DNA of 64,000 nucleotides from CBCXVS01 sp965178525 (GTDB lineage Bacteria > Tectomicrobia > Entotheonellia > Entotheonellales > Entotheonellaceae): contig CBCXVS010000003.1 of the NCBI GenBank assembly GCA_965178525.1, forward strand, positions 25,847 through 89,846. The letters are read 5' to 3'. A model generated the notes under the pieces. That model worked only from the letters and a program-made list of their open reading frames with translations. It did no database searches and was not told where the DNA came from. The translations under genes and the position numbers were made by a program. Every line of letters begins with the position of its first letter. The stretch's first letter is position 1. This document shows, one piece after another, positions 53,539 through 61,451 of this stretch.

Positions 53539-54312
53539 CTAACGTCCGGTGTAACGCGGGGGGCGTTTTTCGGCAAAGGCCCGCGGCCCTTCTTTGGCAT
53601 CCTCGGTTTGCCGCAGCACCGTCTGGATCGTCTGCTCCAAACGCAAGCCCTCATTCAGGGGGAGACTCAGGCTCCGCACGGCCAGCTCCTTGATCGCCCG
53701 CACCGCCAAAGGGGCATTGGCCCGCGGGCGCTGGGCGTAGTCCTCAGCGGTGGCCATGAGTTGTGCCTGCGGCACGACGGTATTGACCAGACCGAAACGG
53801 TGGGCCGTCTGGGCATCGATACGATCACCGAGCAGCAAGAGTTCCATCGCAATCGGATAGGGCAACTGGCGGATGGTGCGCTGCGTGCCGCCATTGCCTG
53901 GCAAAATACCGCGCTTGACTTCAGACAAGCCGAAGGTGGCGTGCTCGGCGGCCACACGAATATCGGTGGCCAGCAACAGGGTCATGCCACCGGCCAAACA
54001 GTAGCCATTGACCGCCGCCACAATCGGTTTCCAGACGTCGAGGCCACGATTCAAAATCGGCGCCGCTTGCGTTTGCCAAAACGCCCAGGCTTCCGGCTGG
54101 CGCGGAATCGTCCGCTTCAAGTCGGTGCCAGCCGAAAAGGACTTATCGCCCGCACCGGTAATAATCGCGACCCAAATATCCGGGTTATCGCGGACTTCGA
54201 TCCAGGCGTCGTAGAGTTCCTGATAGGTCTCGGGATCCATCGCATTCATCGCTTCGGGACGATTGATGGTCAGGTAGGCAATCTGGTCACGGACATCAAA
54301 GAGCAAGGCCAC
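53539..54312 (-). CDS. Enoyl-CoA hydratase/isomerase family protein
   Basis: A 257-residue crotonase-fold enzyme. LTINRPEAMNAMD starts the fold, AGDKSFSAGTDLKR supplies the first oxyanion loop, AVNGYCLAGGMTLLLATDIRVA the second, and SEVKRGILPGNGGTQR the Gly-rich site where the canonical catalytic Glu is replaced (GNGGTQR). The start is GTG 54312 with AAGGAGA six bases ahead. It is not part of the translation machinery and appears inserted between priA and the dksA-like gene. The acyl-CoA substrate is unknown. Confidence 0.88.
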   Translation of the reverse strand: MALLFDVRDQIAYLTINRPEAMNAMDPETYQELYDAWIEVRDNPDIWVAIITGAGDKSFSAGTDLKRTIPRQPEAWAFWQTQAAPILNRGLDVWKPIVAAVNGYCLAGGMTLLLATDIRVAAEHATFGLSEVKRGILPGNGGTQRTIRQLPYPIAMELLLLGDRIDAQTAHRFGLVNTVVPQAQLMATAEDYAQRPRANAPLAVRAIKELAVRSLSLPLNEGLRLEQTIQTVLRQTEDAKEGPRAFAEKRPPRYTGR

Positions 54313-54494
54313 GGCGGTTCTCCTTCCATGCCCTCGATGGGCAGGTAGATGCGGAGTTAGAGCAGAGGAAGCGAGTGCAAAATGCGACGGGTACAGGACG
54401 GAGGCATCATCTATGACATCGAGCCTTAGCGGTATTCTGAAGCGCCAGAGCACGACACTTCAGAATACCAAGCGGCCAGAGAGCGCATCGTGAG

Positions 54495-54866
54495 CTAGAG
54501 TTCGAAATTGGTGCGCCCGGGTGCCGTGCGATTTTCCATTTCTTCTTGGCATGCGAGACAATACCGTGCCCAGGGAATGGCCTCGAGACGTTTGATCTCG
54601 ATCGGATCTTCACAGAGTGCACAGAGGCCGTAGTCTTCGCTATCGATGCGCCGAATGGCGTCTTCAATGGCACGGAGCTCATTGAGTTCCCGGCTCTTGA
54701 GCATAAACGTGATTTCGCGGTCACGTGAGCTGCTCGCAATATCCAAGGAATCACCGTGTGAGGCTTCCTGACTCGATGGCATGGGAGGCGACTCCGAACT
54801 CTTTGCCAGGAGTCCTTGGCGGCGTTTTTCAAGGTCGTCTCGTATGGTCGCGAATTCTTCTTGCAT
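54495..54866 (-). CDS. DksA/TraR-family zinc-finger protein
   Basis: A 123-residue protein with an N-terminal coiled coil (EEFATIRDDLEKRRQGLL and then a helix NELRAIEDAIRRIDSEDYG) and a C-terminal four-Cys zinc finger CALCEDPIEIKRLEAIPWA followed by CLAC. DksA-type proteins reach into the RNA polymerase secondary channel and adjust rRNA and stress promoters with ppGpp. The tip acidic residues of the coiled coil are not obvious, so it may be a TraR/YocK-like relative. It is the first gene of the long minus-strand block. Confidence 0.88.
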   Translation of the reverse strand: MQEEFATIRDDLEKRRQGLLAKSSESPPMPSSQEASHGDSLDIASSSRDREITFMLKSRELNELRAIEDAIRRIDSEDYGLCALCEDPIEIKRLEAIPWARYCLACQEEMENRTAPGRTNFEL

Positions 54867-55453
54867 GTAGTTACTATCCTCTGTGAACAGGTACCTTATA
54901 GGCTCTGACCAGCTCAGGTGTACCGACGGGCACGGTGTACCAGGAAACACACGCCGTGTGGCAGAAGAGACACCAGGGCAAGGCATATACCATCAGCACG
55001 CACCGGATGTCGGAAGACCGCATGAGGATTAAGAGATGACAGTGCCCAGAATATATAGGATATGATCGTCACGACGATGAATGTACGGTCCCACACCAAG
55101 GTAGGCATGTTCGACTCCATTGCCCTTCCCACGGTAGCGAGAGCTGAAAAACCCAGATGAGCAGACTGGGTAGCACAGTTAGAGCATCTATATAAAAGAA
55201 CACGGTTGCGAGAATCTTAGTACCACGATCGGCGACTGGGAGAACATAGCCAACCAAGCACCGATTATGTATAAGTCATGAAATAGGGTGATTATAATGT
55301 GGATAACGCCCAGTGTCAACATCGTGAGACCTGCTTCTTGACACACAAACGAGGCCGCTGCTACAATTGGCGCTTGTTATCTCTATCTCTGAAACTTTAC
55401 TTACGAGACCGATCACCGCATGAATGGCTGGCAGAAAATGAGAGGGGGGAGCA
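54867..55453. other. Intergenic stretch, possible broken small membrane gene
   Basis: Two overlapping minus-strand frames (55069-55257 and 54914-55132) encode hydrophobic stretches, LATVFFYIDALTVLPSLLIW and FIVVTIISYIFWALSSL. Together they could be one frameshifted three- or four-helix protein. No family or ribosome site supports it. The plus-strand promoter for the 55454 operon must also lie here, but no clear boxes were found. Confidence 0.3.
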
Positions 55454-55861
55454 ATGGCCACAGAGAGCAAAATCCGAGTTCTGGTGGCCAAGCCGGGGCT
55501 GGATGGGCATGATCGTGGGGCCAAGGTGTTGGCCTTAGCGCTGCGTGATGCGGGCATGGAAGTCATCTATACTGGCTTGCGCCAGACCCCGGAACAAATC
55601 GCCGCCGCGGCTATACAGGAAGATGTGGATGTGATTGGCTTGAGTTGTTTGTCCGGAGCCCATCTCTATCTTTTTCCTCGGGTGGTCGAATTACTGCACG
55701 AACAAGGGGCCGAAGAGATTATGGTCATCGGTGGCGGGATCATTCCGGAGAGTGATGCCCCTGAGCTCAAAGCCAAGGGCACAAAAGAAATTTTTGGTCC
55801 GGGCTCCTCGACCGAAGATATCATTCATTATATTCGAGAGCACGTGCCCAGCCCATCCTAA
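55454..55861 (+). CDS. Cobalamin-binding subunit of methylmalonyl-CoA mutase type
   Basis: A 135-residue stand-alone B12-binding domain. KPGLDGHDRGAKVLAL holds the DxHxxG motif, with His19 as the lower axial cobalt ligand. GLSCLSGAHLYLF and VIGGGIIPESD are the other signature loops that hold the nucleotide tail. In two-subunit mutases it pairs with a large McmA/IcmA subunit, which is not in the window. GAGGGGGGAG precedes ATG 55454. It heads a three-gene unit with the MeaB-type GTPase. Confidence 0.92.
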   Translation: MATESKIRVLVAKPGLDGHDRGAKVLALALRDAGMEVIYTGLRQTPEQIAAAAIQEDVDVIGLSCLSGAHLYLFPRVVELLHEQGAEEIMVIGGGIIPESDAPELKAKGTKEIFGPGSSTEDIIHYIREHVPSPS

Positions 55862-55934
55862 CACCAGGAAGCCCAGGCACTTAGGTACTTCATATATGTA
55901 CGATTGACGGCCCAACGTAAGGGACGCACGGACT

Positions 55935-56879
55935 GTGGATCTTGTAGATAACATGCTTGCCGGCAATCAACGGGCCTTAGCCCGGTTAATCTCCCGTGTG
56001 GAGCAGAATCATGCCGATGTCCCTGCCATCATGAAGCGGATTTACCCTGCGCTTGACCGCGCCTACTGCGTCGGCATTACCGGACCACCGGGGGCAGGCA
56101 AAAGTACGGTGACGGACAAGCTCACGGCGCATGCCCGCCAGCAAGGGAAGACCGTGGGTATCATTGCGGTGGATCCGACCAGCCCGTTTTCAGGCGGCGC
56201 CGTCTTAGGCGACCGCATCCGCATGCAGCAACACTATCTGGATGACGGAGTGTTTATCCGCAGTATGGCGACGCGTGGCAGTCATGGCGGCTTGTCGCAC
56301 ACGGCCAAAGGCGTGATGAAGCTCCTCGATGCCTATGGCAAGGATCTGATCATGGTCGAAACCGTTGGTGTCGGCCAAACGGAACTCGATATCGTGGAAA
56401 CGGCGGATACGACCGTTGTCTTACTCGTCCCTGAAGGGGGTGACACGGTGCAGACCATGAAAGCCGGCATCATGGAAATCGCCGATATATTCGTGGTCAA
56501 CAAAGCGGACCGGGATGGGGCCGACCGCATGGCCATGGAGTTGCGTATACTGGTGCATATGCATGGGCATGAGACATGGGAAATCCCCGTCCTATCCACG
56601 CAGGCGCATACCAATGGCGGCATTCCCGAGTTGTATGACACGCTGGAGCAGCATCTGGCGATGCTGCTCGATACCGGTCAGCTCGTGCAGCGCCGCCGTG
56701 AGCGCCGCCGCCGCGAACTCCTGGAACTTTTGCAACATCGCCTTCTCACGTCGTTGTTGGAGCGTTTAGAGAAAGATGAAAGCCTTCTGGCGCTGGTGGA
56801 CAAGGTGCAGGAAGCCACGCTCGATCCCTATACCGCAGCCCAGGACATTCTGCAGGAGAGGACAACATCATGGACGTAG
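55935..56879 (+). CDS. meaB: Mutase-associated GTPase, MeaB/ArgK family
   Basis: A 314-residue G3E GTPase that loads and protects cobalamin on acyl-CoA mutases. Walker A GPPGAGKST at residues 50-58, switch I region VDPTSPFSGGAVLGDR, Walker B/switch III ETVGVGQTELDI, and base-recognition VVNKADRDG. The C-terminal helix bundle (RRRERRRRELLELL) is the dimer arm. Start is GTG 55935 with a poor ribosome site, 73 bases after the B12 subunit. The absent large mutase subunit must lie elsewhere, or the pair serves another B12 enzyme. Confidence 0.93.
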   Translation: MDLVDNMLAGNQRALARLISRVEQNHADVPAIMKRIYPALDRAYCVGITGPPGAGKSTVTDKLTAHARQQGKTVGIIAVDPTSPFSGGAVLGDRIRMQQHYLDDGVFIRSMATRGSHGGLSHTAKGVMKLLDAYGKDLIMVETVGVGQTELDIVETADTTVVLLVPEGGDTVQTMKAGIMEIADIFVVNKADRDGADRMAMELRILVHMHGHETWEIPVLSTQAHTNGGIPELYDTLEQHLAMLLDTGQLVQRRRERRRRELLELLQHRLLTSLLERLEKDESLLALVDKVQEATLDPYTAAQDILQERTTSWT

Positions 56880-56893
56880 AGGAGTGACATCGG

Positions 56894-57151
56894 ATGGCAA
56901 AACGGTCCAAACCTCAAACCATCGAATATGCCTTCCGTTTTGCCCGAGGCACGGATACCGAGCGTGCCCGGATGGTCGAAATGATTCGGGTGAATTTGCA
57001 GGAACTCGTCAAGCAAGTGGTGTTGACCCACAACGGCCAGGAGGTGGCGGTGGATGGGTTTTGGCTGCGTGAGACGCCGGAGACCACATATGATTTGGCC
57101 AAACCCATACCGCAAGACGCCATGCCAAAGGAAAACGGAATGCCAGCATGA
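56894..57151 (+). CDS. Small protein of unknown function in the mutase operon
   Basis: An 85-residue protein, MAKRSKPQTIEYAFRFARG at the start, then EMIRVNLQELVKQVVL and VDGFWLRETPETTYDL. GAGGAG lies about nine bases before ATG 56894, and it follows meaB by 14 bases, so it is surely co-transcribed. I do not recognise the family. No cysteine, membrane helix or signal peptide is seen. The context suggests a link to B12 or acyl-CoA metabolism only by position. Confidence 0.7.
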   Translation: MAKRSKPQTIEYAFRFARGTDTERARMVEMIRVNLQELVKQVVLTHNGQEVAVDGFWLRETPETTYDLAKPIPQDAMPKENGMPA

Positions 57152-57172
57152 GGGTATCGGACTTCCGATACG

Positions 57173-58072
57173 CTACGCATAGAACACAGCGCGATCCTGA
57201 CTGATGATCGGCAAGATGTGTTTACGGCCCTTGCGTATTACGGCAAGCACCACTTCCTCGCCGGCCCGATGTTGCCAGAGGCGTTGATACAGCTCCACGC
57301 GGTTCGCCACTTCCTGATCATTGAGGCTCAGAATAATATCGCTGGGTCTGACGCCGGCCGTATCGGCTGGGCCATTCTCCGTTACGCCAAACACGACCAA
57401 GCCCCGCGGTGAGGGCATCGGAAGCATGCCGAGCCAGGCGCGAGGGACACGCCCACGAACACGTCCATGGATGAAGAGATCGTCTCGAATGCGCTGAAAA
57501 TATTCCAGTGGAATGATCATGGTGGCGTCCTTCAGCCCCTGCAAACTCAGGGAGACCACCCCGGTCATCAGGCCATCAAGGGTCACGAAGGTGCCGCCGC
57601 CGAGTCCCGGATTCTCCGCCGTCGTCAGAATGGCCCGATCGACCATGTATTCCCAAGAGGCGTCAAACGGTTTGATCGCCGTAATCACCCCTTCCGTGAC
57701 CTGACGTTGCGTGATGTCGGTGCTGCCCAGCAACAGCCCCATTTGGCCTGGCCGTAGCTGGCTGGAATCCCCCAGGGGAATGATGGGCATGCCCTCTACG
57801 TCGGCCTGTAACACCGCCAGTCCGCTCTCAAAATCAATATGAATAATCTGGGCAGCAACCTCCTCGCCCTGTTGTAGCGTCACCGTTAGGTGTTCGGCTC
57901 CGAGGACCACATAGCCGACGGTAAGAATATGGCCAACATCGTCGATTAGCGTGCCGGAACCGGCGCGCTCAGGGCCTAACGTCTTCGCAGAGGGGTGATC
58001 TTCTTTGACAAGCGTGTGGATCGTCACCGTGGCCGGTATGAGTTGCTCAAGGAATTTGTAGAAGCCGTTCAC
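57173..58072 (-). CDS. HtrA-like trypsin-fold/PDZ protein lacking the catalytic triad
   Basis: A 299-residue protein with an S1C (HtrA/DegP) layout: trypsin-like domain at residues 30-190, PDZ at about 205-299 (GLVVFGVTENGPADTAGVRPSDIIL). The usual NHV is GYVV, so Tyr54 stands for His. D-x-x-x-D-L-A is DFESGLAV, so Gly84 stands for Asp. GNSGGP is NPGLGGGTF, so Gly158 stands for Ser. The fold is otherwise well kept (GSGTLIDDVGHILT). No signal peptide: GTG 58072 with AAGGAG gives MNGFYKFLEQL. It should bind, not cut, peptides. Longer upstream frame to 58336 lacks support. Confidence 0.8.
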   Translation of the reverse strand: MNGFYKFLEQLIPATVTIHTLVKEDHPSAKTLGPERAGSGTLIDDVGHILTVGYVVLGAEHLTVTLQQGEEVAAQIIHIDFESGLAVLQADVEGMPIIPLGDSSQLRPGQMGLLLGSTDITQRQVTEGVITAIKPFDASWEYMVDRAILTTAENPGLGGGTFVTLDGLMTGVVSLSLQGLKDATMIIPLEYFQRIRDDLFIHGRVRGRVPRAWLGMLPMPSPRGLVVFGVTENGPADTAGVRPSDIILSLNDQEVANRVELYQRLWQHRAGEEVVLAVIRKGRKHILPIISQDRAVFYA

Positions 58073-58390
58073 TGAGATCTGCTCCTTTTCAAGGGGTACG
58101 GGCCGATAACATCTGTATGTGCAGTATACGCCAAACGCGTGGCGCCTGGTGGGGTGGAAACGCACTGTTTCCGCCTCCGGCAGACACCCCCGCGCCGGCC
58201 TCGAACCGCTTAGACATCGTGGATACGCTTGCGACAGGGTGTCATGCAAGGGACGAAGCACAGAGAGAATGAGTAGGTAAGACCGGGCGTTGATATCAGG
58301 AAAGAAATGGATAGTGAGGCGTGCCGGGCCATCCACTATCCACTATCCACTAAGCGACGAAAACTAGCGTCAGACTTACGAAATGAAGAT
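58073..58390. other. Gap with a small hairpin
   Basis: No gene. TGGATAGTG (58309-58317) can pair with CACTATCCA (58334-58342), with a further CACTATCC repeat next to it. This lies just after the hydrolase at 58391 and may end its transcript. Confidence 0.4.
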
Positions 58391-59416
58391 CTAGGAGGTA
58401 CTCGCATCGGCCGTAACGTGGCGGTAGAGGATATGACCATGGTCCCGCACGCGCTCGATTTGGCGCCGCGTTTCGAGCCATTCCAAATGCGCCAGGGTTT
58501 CGCCGAGCATCAGCCAATGATCGAACGGTTCAGTATACTTGGGAAACGCATAGCGTGAAATCGCGTACGCTGTCTGCGGCCCATCGTCGAGGGCTTCCAT
58601 CATGACCTGCAGACGCTGGTCGTGGTGGGCTAGCAATTCGTCAATGCGGCCTGCCGGATCTGTGATCAAAGCGCCATGCGAGGGGAGCCCCAGTGCAAAC
58701 CCGAGTTGTCGCGTCTTTTCCAGCGAGAGGAAAAAATCACTCAGGGGGTTGTAGCGTTCGTTCAGATGCAACGGGTGTTGGTCGGAGCTGATCGAAATAT
58801 TCGGCGTAATCCGTTGCAGAATGTGATCCCCGGTGAATGCAAGGTTCAACTGCGGACAGTAGACACAAATATGACCAATGGCATGGCCCGGGGTAAAGAC
58901 GACATGGAAATCGTTCCCGCCGACCTGAATGACGTCGTCATCCTCGACGGTATCCGTCACCTGAAAGGGTAACGTCAAGGTCTGAAAGCGGTGCCGCATC
59001 GACCGAAAGACATCGATCGTCGGTTGCGGCAGGCCATGTTGCCGAAAAAATGTATCGGGCGCCATCAACACCGGCCCCTGCCCTTCTTCATCGCTCCACG
59101 ACCCTAAAAAACGTTTGCTATCCGCATGCATCATGATCGCCGCATCGGCGTGTTGCTGAATCAGACCGGCCAGCCCCGCATGATCGCTGTGGAAATGCGT
59201 AATCACGACGTAACGCAAATCGGCAAACGTGACACCGATATGGGCTAAATTGGCCTGCAGCGCTTCGGCTGTCGCCGGGGTATTGGTGCCGGTATCGATC
59301 AACAAACAGCCGTCCTCCGCCTTCACGAGGTAGAGGTTGATCTCTTTGAGTTTAAAAGGCAAAGGCACCTGAAACTCGTAGATGTTTTCTGCAACTTCTT
59401 GAATACGGGTTTTCAT
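58391..59416 (-). CDS. Metallo-beta-lactamase-fold hydrolase
   Basis: A 341-residue MBL-fold enzyme. The metal-binding motif THFHSDHAG is followed by the third His in TPGHAIGH, the bridging Asp in LAFTGDHILQ, and a later His (LPSHGAL). The C-terminal 90 residues (RIDELLAHHDQRLQVMMEAL onward) form a winged-helix-like add-on common in the LACTB2-like branch. Such enzymes hydrolyse thioesters, lactones or glutathione adducts. The substrate is unknown. ATG 59416 has GAGGA six bases upstream. Confidence 0.9.
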   Translation of the reverse strand: MKTRIQEVAENIYEFQVPLPFKLKEINLYLVKAEDGCLLIDTGTNTPATAEALQANLAHIGVTFADLRYVVITHFHSDHAGLAGLIQQHADAAIMMHADSKRFLGSWSDEEGQGPVLMAPDTFFRQHGLPQPTIDVFRSMRHRFQTLTLPFQVTDTVEDDDVIQVGGNDFHVVFTPGHAIGHICVYCPQLNLAFTGDHILQRITPNISISSDQHPLHLNERYNPLSDFFLSLEKTRQLGFALGLPSHGALITDPAGRIDELLAHHDQRLQVMMEALDDGPQTAYAISRYAFPKYTEPFDHWLMLGETLAHLEWLETRRQIERVRDHGHILYRHVTADASTS

Positions 59417-59487
59417 GAGAGTCCTCAATCCCAGACCACAGCGCGTTGGCATTTACAAAACAAACGTTTGATTCTCAATCATACCGT

Positions 59488-59527
59488 GTATAGAAGGAGG
59501 GGTCAACGTATAGAAGGAGGGGTCAAC
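59488..59527. repeat. Perfect 20-bp tandem duplication
   Basis: GTATAGAAGGAGGGGTCAAC occurs twice head to tail between the hydrolase and the zinc-ribbon protein gene. It contains AGGAGGGG, but no start codon follows on the plus strand. Probably replication slippage. Confidence 0.9.
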
Positions 59528-59585
59528 GGAAAATTCATGCCATCATCGCAACTGCGCCACCTCAGAAGCTAACCGGCTCCAGCCG

Positions 59586-60044
59586 TCACGCGTTAGCGCG
59601 CCGGGCCGCCATATACGCGTCAATAATGGCGTAGAGCCACAGCACGGGGAGCATGATTTTCACGGCAGGGAGCCGAAAGTAGACCACGGCAATCGTGGCG
59701 AAAATGATGAGAATGATACCTTTGGCGACCTGCCCGTTGTAAAGCTGGCCGAGACCACACAACAAGGACAAAGCGGCGGCCAACCACGGACGTAAAGCAC
59801 TATTCCGGGACACGGGAGGAGGCGCGAGCGGTGGGGTTGGCGCTGGGGCTGGCGCGGGTGGCGGGGTCAGATGAGCCGGTATGTGGCCGGGCGCTTGCAT
59901 GGGCGACGATAGCGGCGCATCATCGAGTGCCGCGGAGAGGGCATACAGCACGCCAGGCGGCAAGGCCGCGTCGCAACGGGTGCAGGTCACCTTCATGACC
60001 TCGAGGCGTTCATGACAGTTGGGGCAGTGAATATAGAGAGCCAT
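59586..60044 (-). CDS. Zinc-ribbon membrane protein of unknown function
   Basis: A 152-residue protein with an N-terminal zinc ribbon (CPNC at residues 8-11, CTRC at 21-24), a Pro/Ala-rich linker (TPPPAPAPAPTPPLAPPP), and two or three C-terminal helices (PWLAAALSLLCGLGQLYNG, GIILIIFATIAVVYF, MLPVLWLYAIIDAYMA). GLGQLYNGQVAKG is the TM2/DUF5683-type turn. Such proteins sit in the inner membrane with the ribbon in the cytoplasm. Their role is unknown. A worn MITE-like sequence separates it from dut. Confidence 0.75.
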   Translation of the reverse strand: MALYIHCPNCHERLEVMKVTCTRCDAALPPGVLYALSAALDDAPLSSPMQAPGHIPAHLTPPPAPAPAPTPPLAPPPVSRNSALRPWLAAALSLLCGLGQLYNGQVAKGIILIIFATIAVVYFRLPAVKIMLPVLWLYAIIDAYMAARRANA

Positions 60045-60068
60045 GTGGCGTCCTTACGTCTGTACGTA

Positions 60069-60114
60069 TCTTTTCTCTGGCCAAACGATACCGCTCATTT
60101 TGTCCGGGCATGTA
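60069..60114. repeat. Worn half of a MITE-like element, copy E
   Basis: TCTTTTCTCTGGCC then CGCTCATTTTGTCCGGGCAT aligns with the right half of copy D (TCTTTTTCCTCTGG, CGCTAATTTTGTCCAGGGAC). The left end is missing. It stops one base before the current dut stop codon at 60115. Confidence 0.45.
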
Positions 60115-60594
60115 TTATACTCGGTTATCGCTCCAGCGCCTACCTGCCGGTACTGCCCAGCCCACCGTCGCCGCGCCTAGCCTAGTTGGATGGAGTGCAT
60201 CTGGCGATACCTCGGTGAGGCTGACCTTCGGCACCGGCAAGATCAAGAGCTGGGCCAAGCGGTCGCCGCGCTGCAGCGTGTGAGCCGTCGGCAGCTGATT
60301 CGACACGAGGAGCTGAATACGGCCACGATAATCGGCGTCAATAACCCCGGGATGCACCGTCAAACCACGCCGAAAAACGGAACTGCGCCCGAAGATTTGG
60401 CCATACCAACCCGGCGGAATTTGCATCGCAAATTCCAGGTCGATGGTCGCGTACGCCTGCGGGGCTAGTGCCGTGTCGACCGGGATGGCAAGATCGAAAC
60501 CCGCGTCTGTCGGATGCGCTTTCTGCGGCAGAAACGCCTGCGTACTCAGAGCCGCAACCCACACTTGGATATCATGTGCATCGTCTCCCGCCAT
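60115..60594 (-). CDS. dut: dUTPase with frameshifted C-terminus
   Basis: Trimeric dUTPases cut dUTP to dUMP. Motif 1 HPTDAGFDL, motif 2 GRSSVFRRG (normally RSG/S), motif 3 GVIDADYRGRIQL with the catalytic Asp and motif 4 LQRGDRLAQLLI are present. The final motif 5 (RGxGGFGSTG) is lost: the frame reads RLGAATVGWAVPAG, while the next frame reads RRGDGGLGSTGR and stops at 60140. CCTAG is doubled at 60176-60185. Removing one copy restores motif 5. As it stands the protein has an alien tail of about 25 residues and should be weakened. ATG 60594 follows AAAGGAA. 159 residues. Confidence 0.85.
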   Translation of the reverse strand: MAGDDAHDIQVWVAALSTQAFLPQKAHPTDAGFDLAIPVDTALAPQAYATIDLEFAMQIPPGWYGQIFGRSSVFRRGLTVHPGVIDADYRGRIQLLVSNQLPTAHTLQRGDRLAQLLILPVPKVSLTEVSPDALHPTRLGAATVGWAVPAGRRWSDNRV

Positions 60595-60829
60595 GCGATG
60601 TTCCTTTCCCATCAAGGGTACAATCTGTGCAGGCCCTCCGGCACAAAGCCACGCCGGCGCGCTGAGCATGATGCGTTCGGTAGCATGTGGACAAGAGCAC
60701 AACCCGTTGCCCACGGATTTGTTGATTGCTATTGCCGGCATTTCTTGGTACAAGACTCATAAGCGCAAGGCCAAGGCGGCGAGGCGATAAGGCGCGTACG
60801 GTTGTATGAGCCACCTGAGAGGATAATGC

Positions 60830-61414
60830 ATGTATCCCCGAACTGAGCTTGTCAAAGGGAACCGCGAAGTCGAACTCTGGCCCATGGCAACGGACGATGC
60901 CCCTGACCTGCTGGCGTTTTACCGCTCCCTGGCGCCAGAGGATCTGCTCTATTTGCGAGAAGATGTGACCAAGCCGGAAGCGATGGACCGCTGGGTCGAC
61001 GGCATTGAGAGTGAGCAAGTGTGGCACCTATTGGCTGCCTATCGTGGGCGCATTGTCGCCGATGGCGAATTGGATTATCCCTATTATGGCTGGTCCCAGC
61101 ATGTGGGTGAACTCCGCATTGTCGTCGATCGCGCCTTCCGGGGTAGCGGTCTGAGCCACATGGTCATGCGAGAGTTGTTGGCTCTGGCTTTAGAGGAAGA
61201 CTTGCACAAAGTCATCGTACAGATGACCATCGACCAACATGCCGCGATTCAGATGTGTGCCCGGCTGGGCTTCCGCCGTGAAGCGGTGTTGAAGGATCAT
61301 GTCCAAGATCAACATGGCCGTTTCCGGGATCTCATTATCATGACGTACTTTATACGCGATCTCATCGGACAGCACGACACCGAAATACAGCACGATAGGC
61401 ACGACATCCGTTGA
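60830..61414 (+). CDS. GNAT-family acetyltransferase
   Basis: A 194-residue GNAT N-acetyltransferase. The core strand GELRIVVDRAFRGSGLSHMV contains the acetyl-CoA loop RGSGLS, and MTIDQHAAIQMCARLGFRREAVLKDHV is the usual C-terminal part. The N-terminal 60 residues are of the RimJ/PseH-like style. Ribosome site GAGAGGA precedes ATG 60830. It could acetylate a protein N-terminus, an antibiotic or a small amine. Context (dut, exporter) gives no hint beyond possible drug modification next to an efflux gene. Confidence 0.85.
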   Translation: MYPRTELVKGNREVELWPMATDDAPDLLAFYRSLAPEDLLYLREDVTKPEAMDRWVDGIESEQVWHLLAAYRGRIVADGELDYPYYGWSQHVGELRIVVDRAFRGSGLSHMVMRELLALALEEDLHKVIVQMTIDQHAAIQMCARLGFRREAVLKDHVQDQHGRFRDLIIMTYFIRDLIGQHDTEIQHDRHDIR

Positions 61415-61451
61415 TCTCGTGCCGGCGTTAACTCTGTAAGGTTGCGTATCC

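Noticed and set aside
54914..55257. Two hydrophobic minus-strand frames as real membrane protein genes
   Set aside because: Neither has a family match or ribosome site, and joining them needs an unsupported frameshift.
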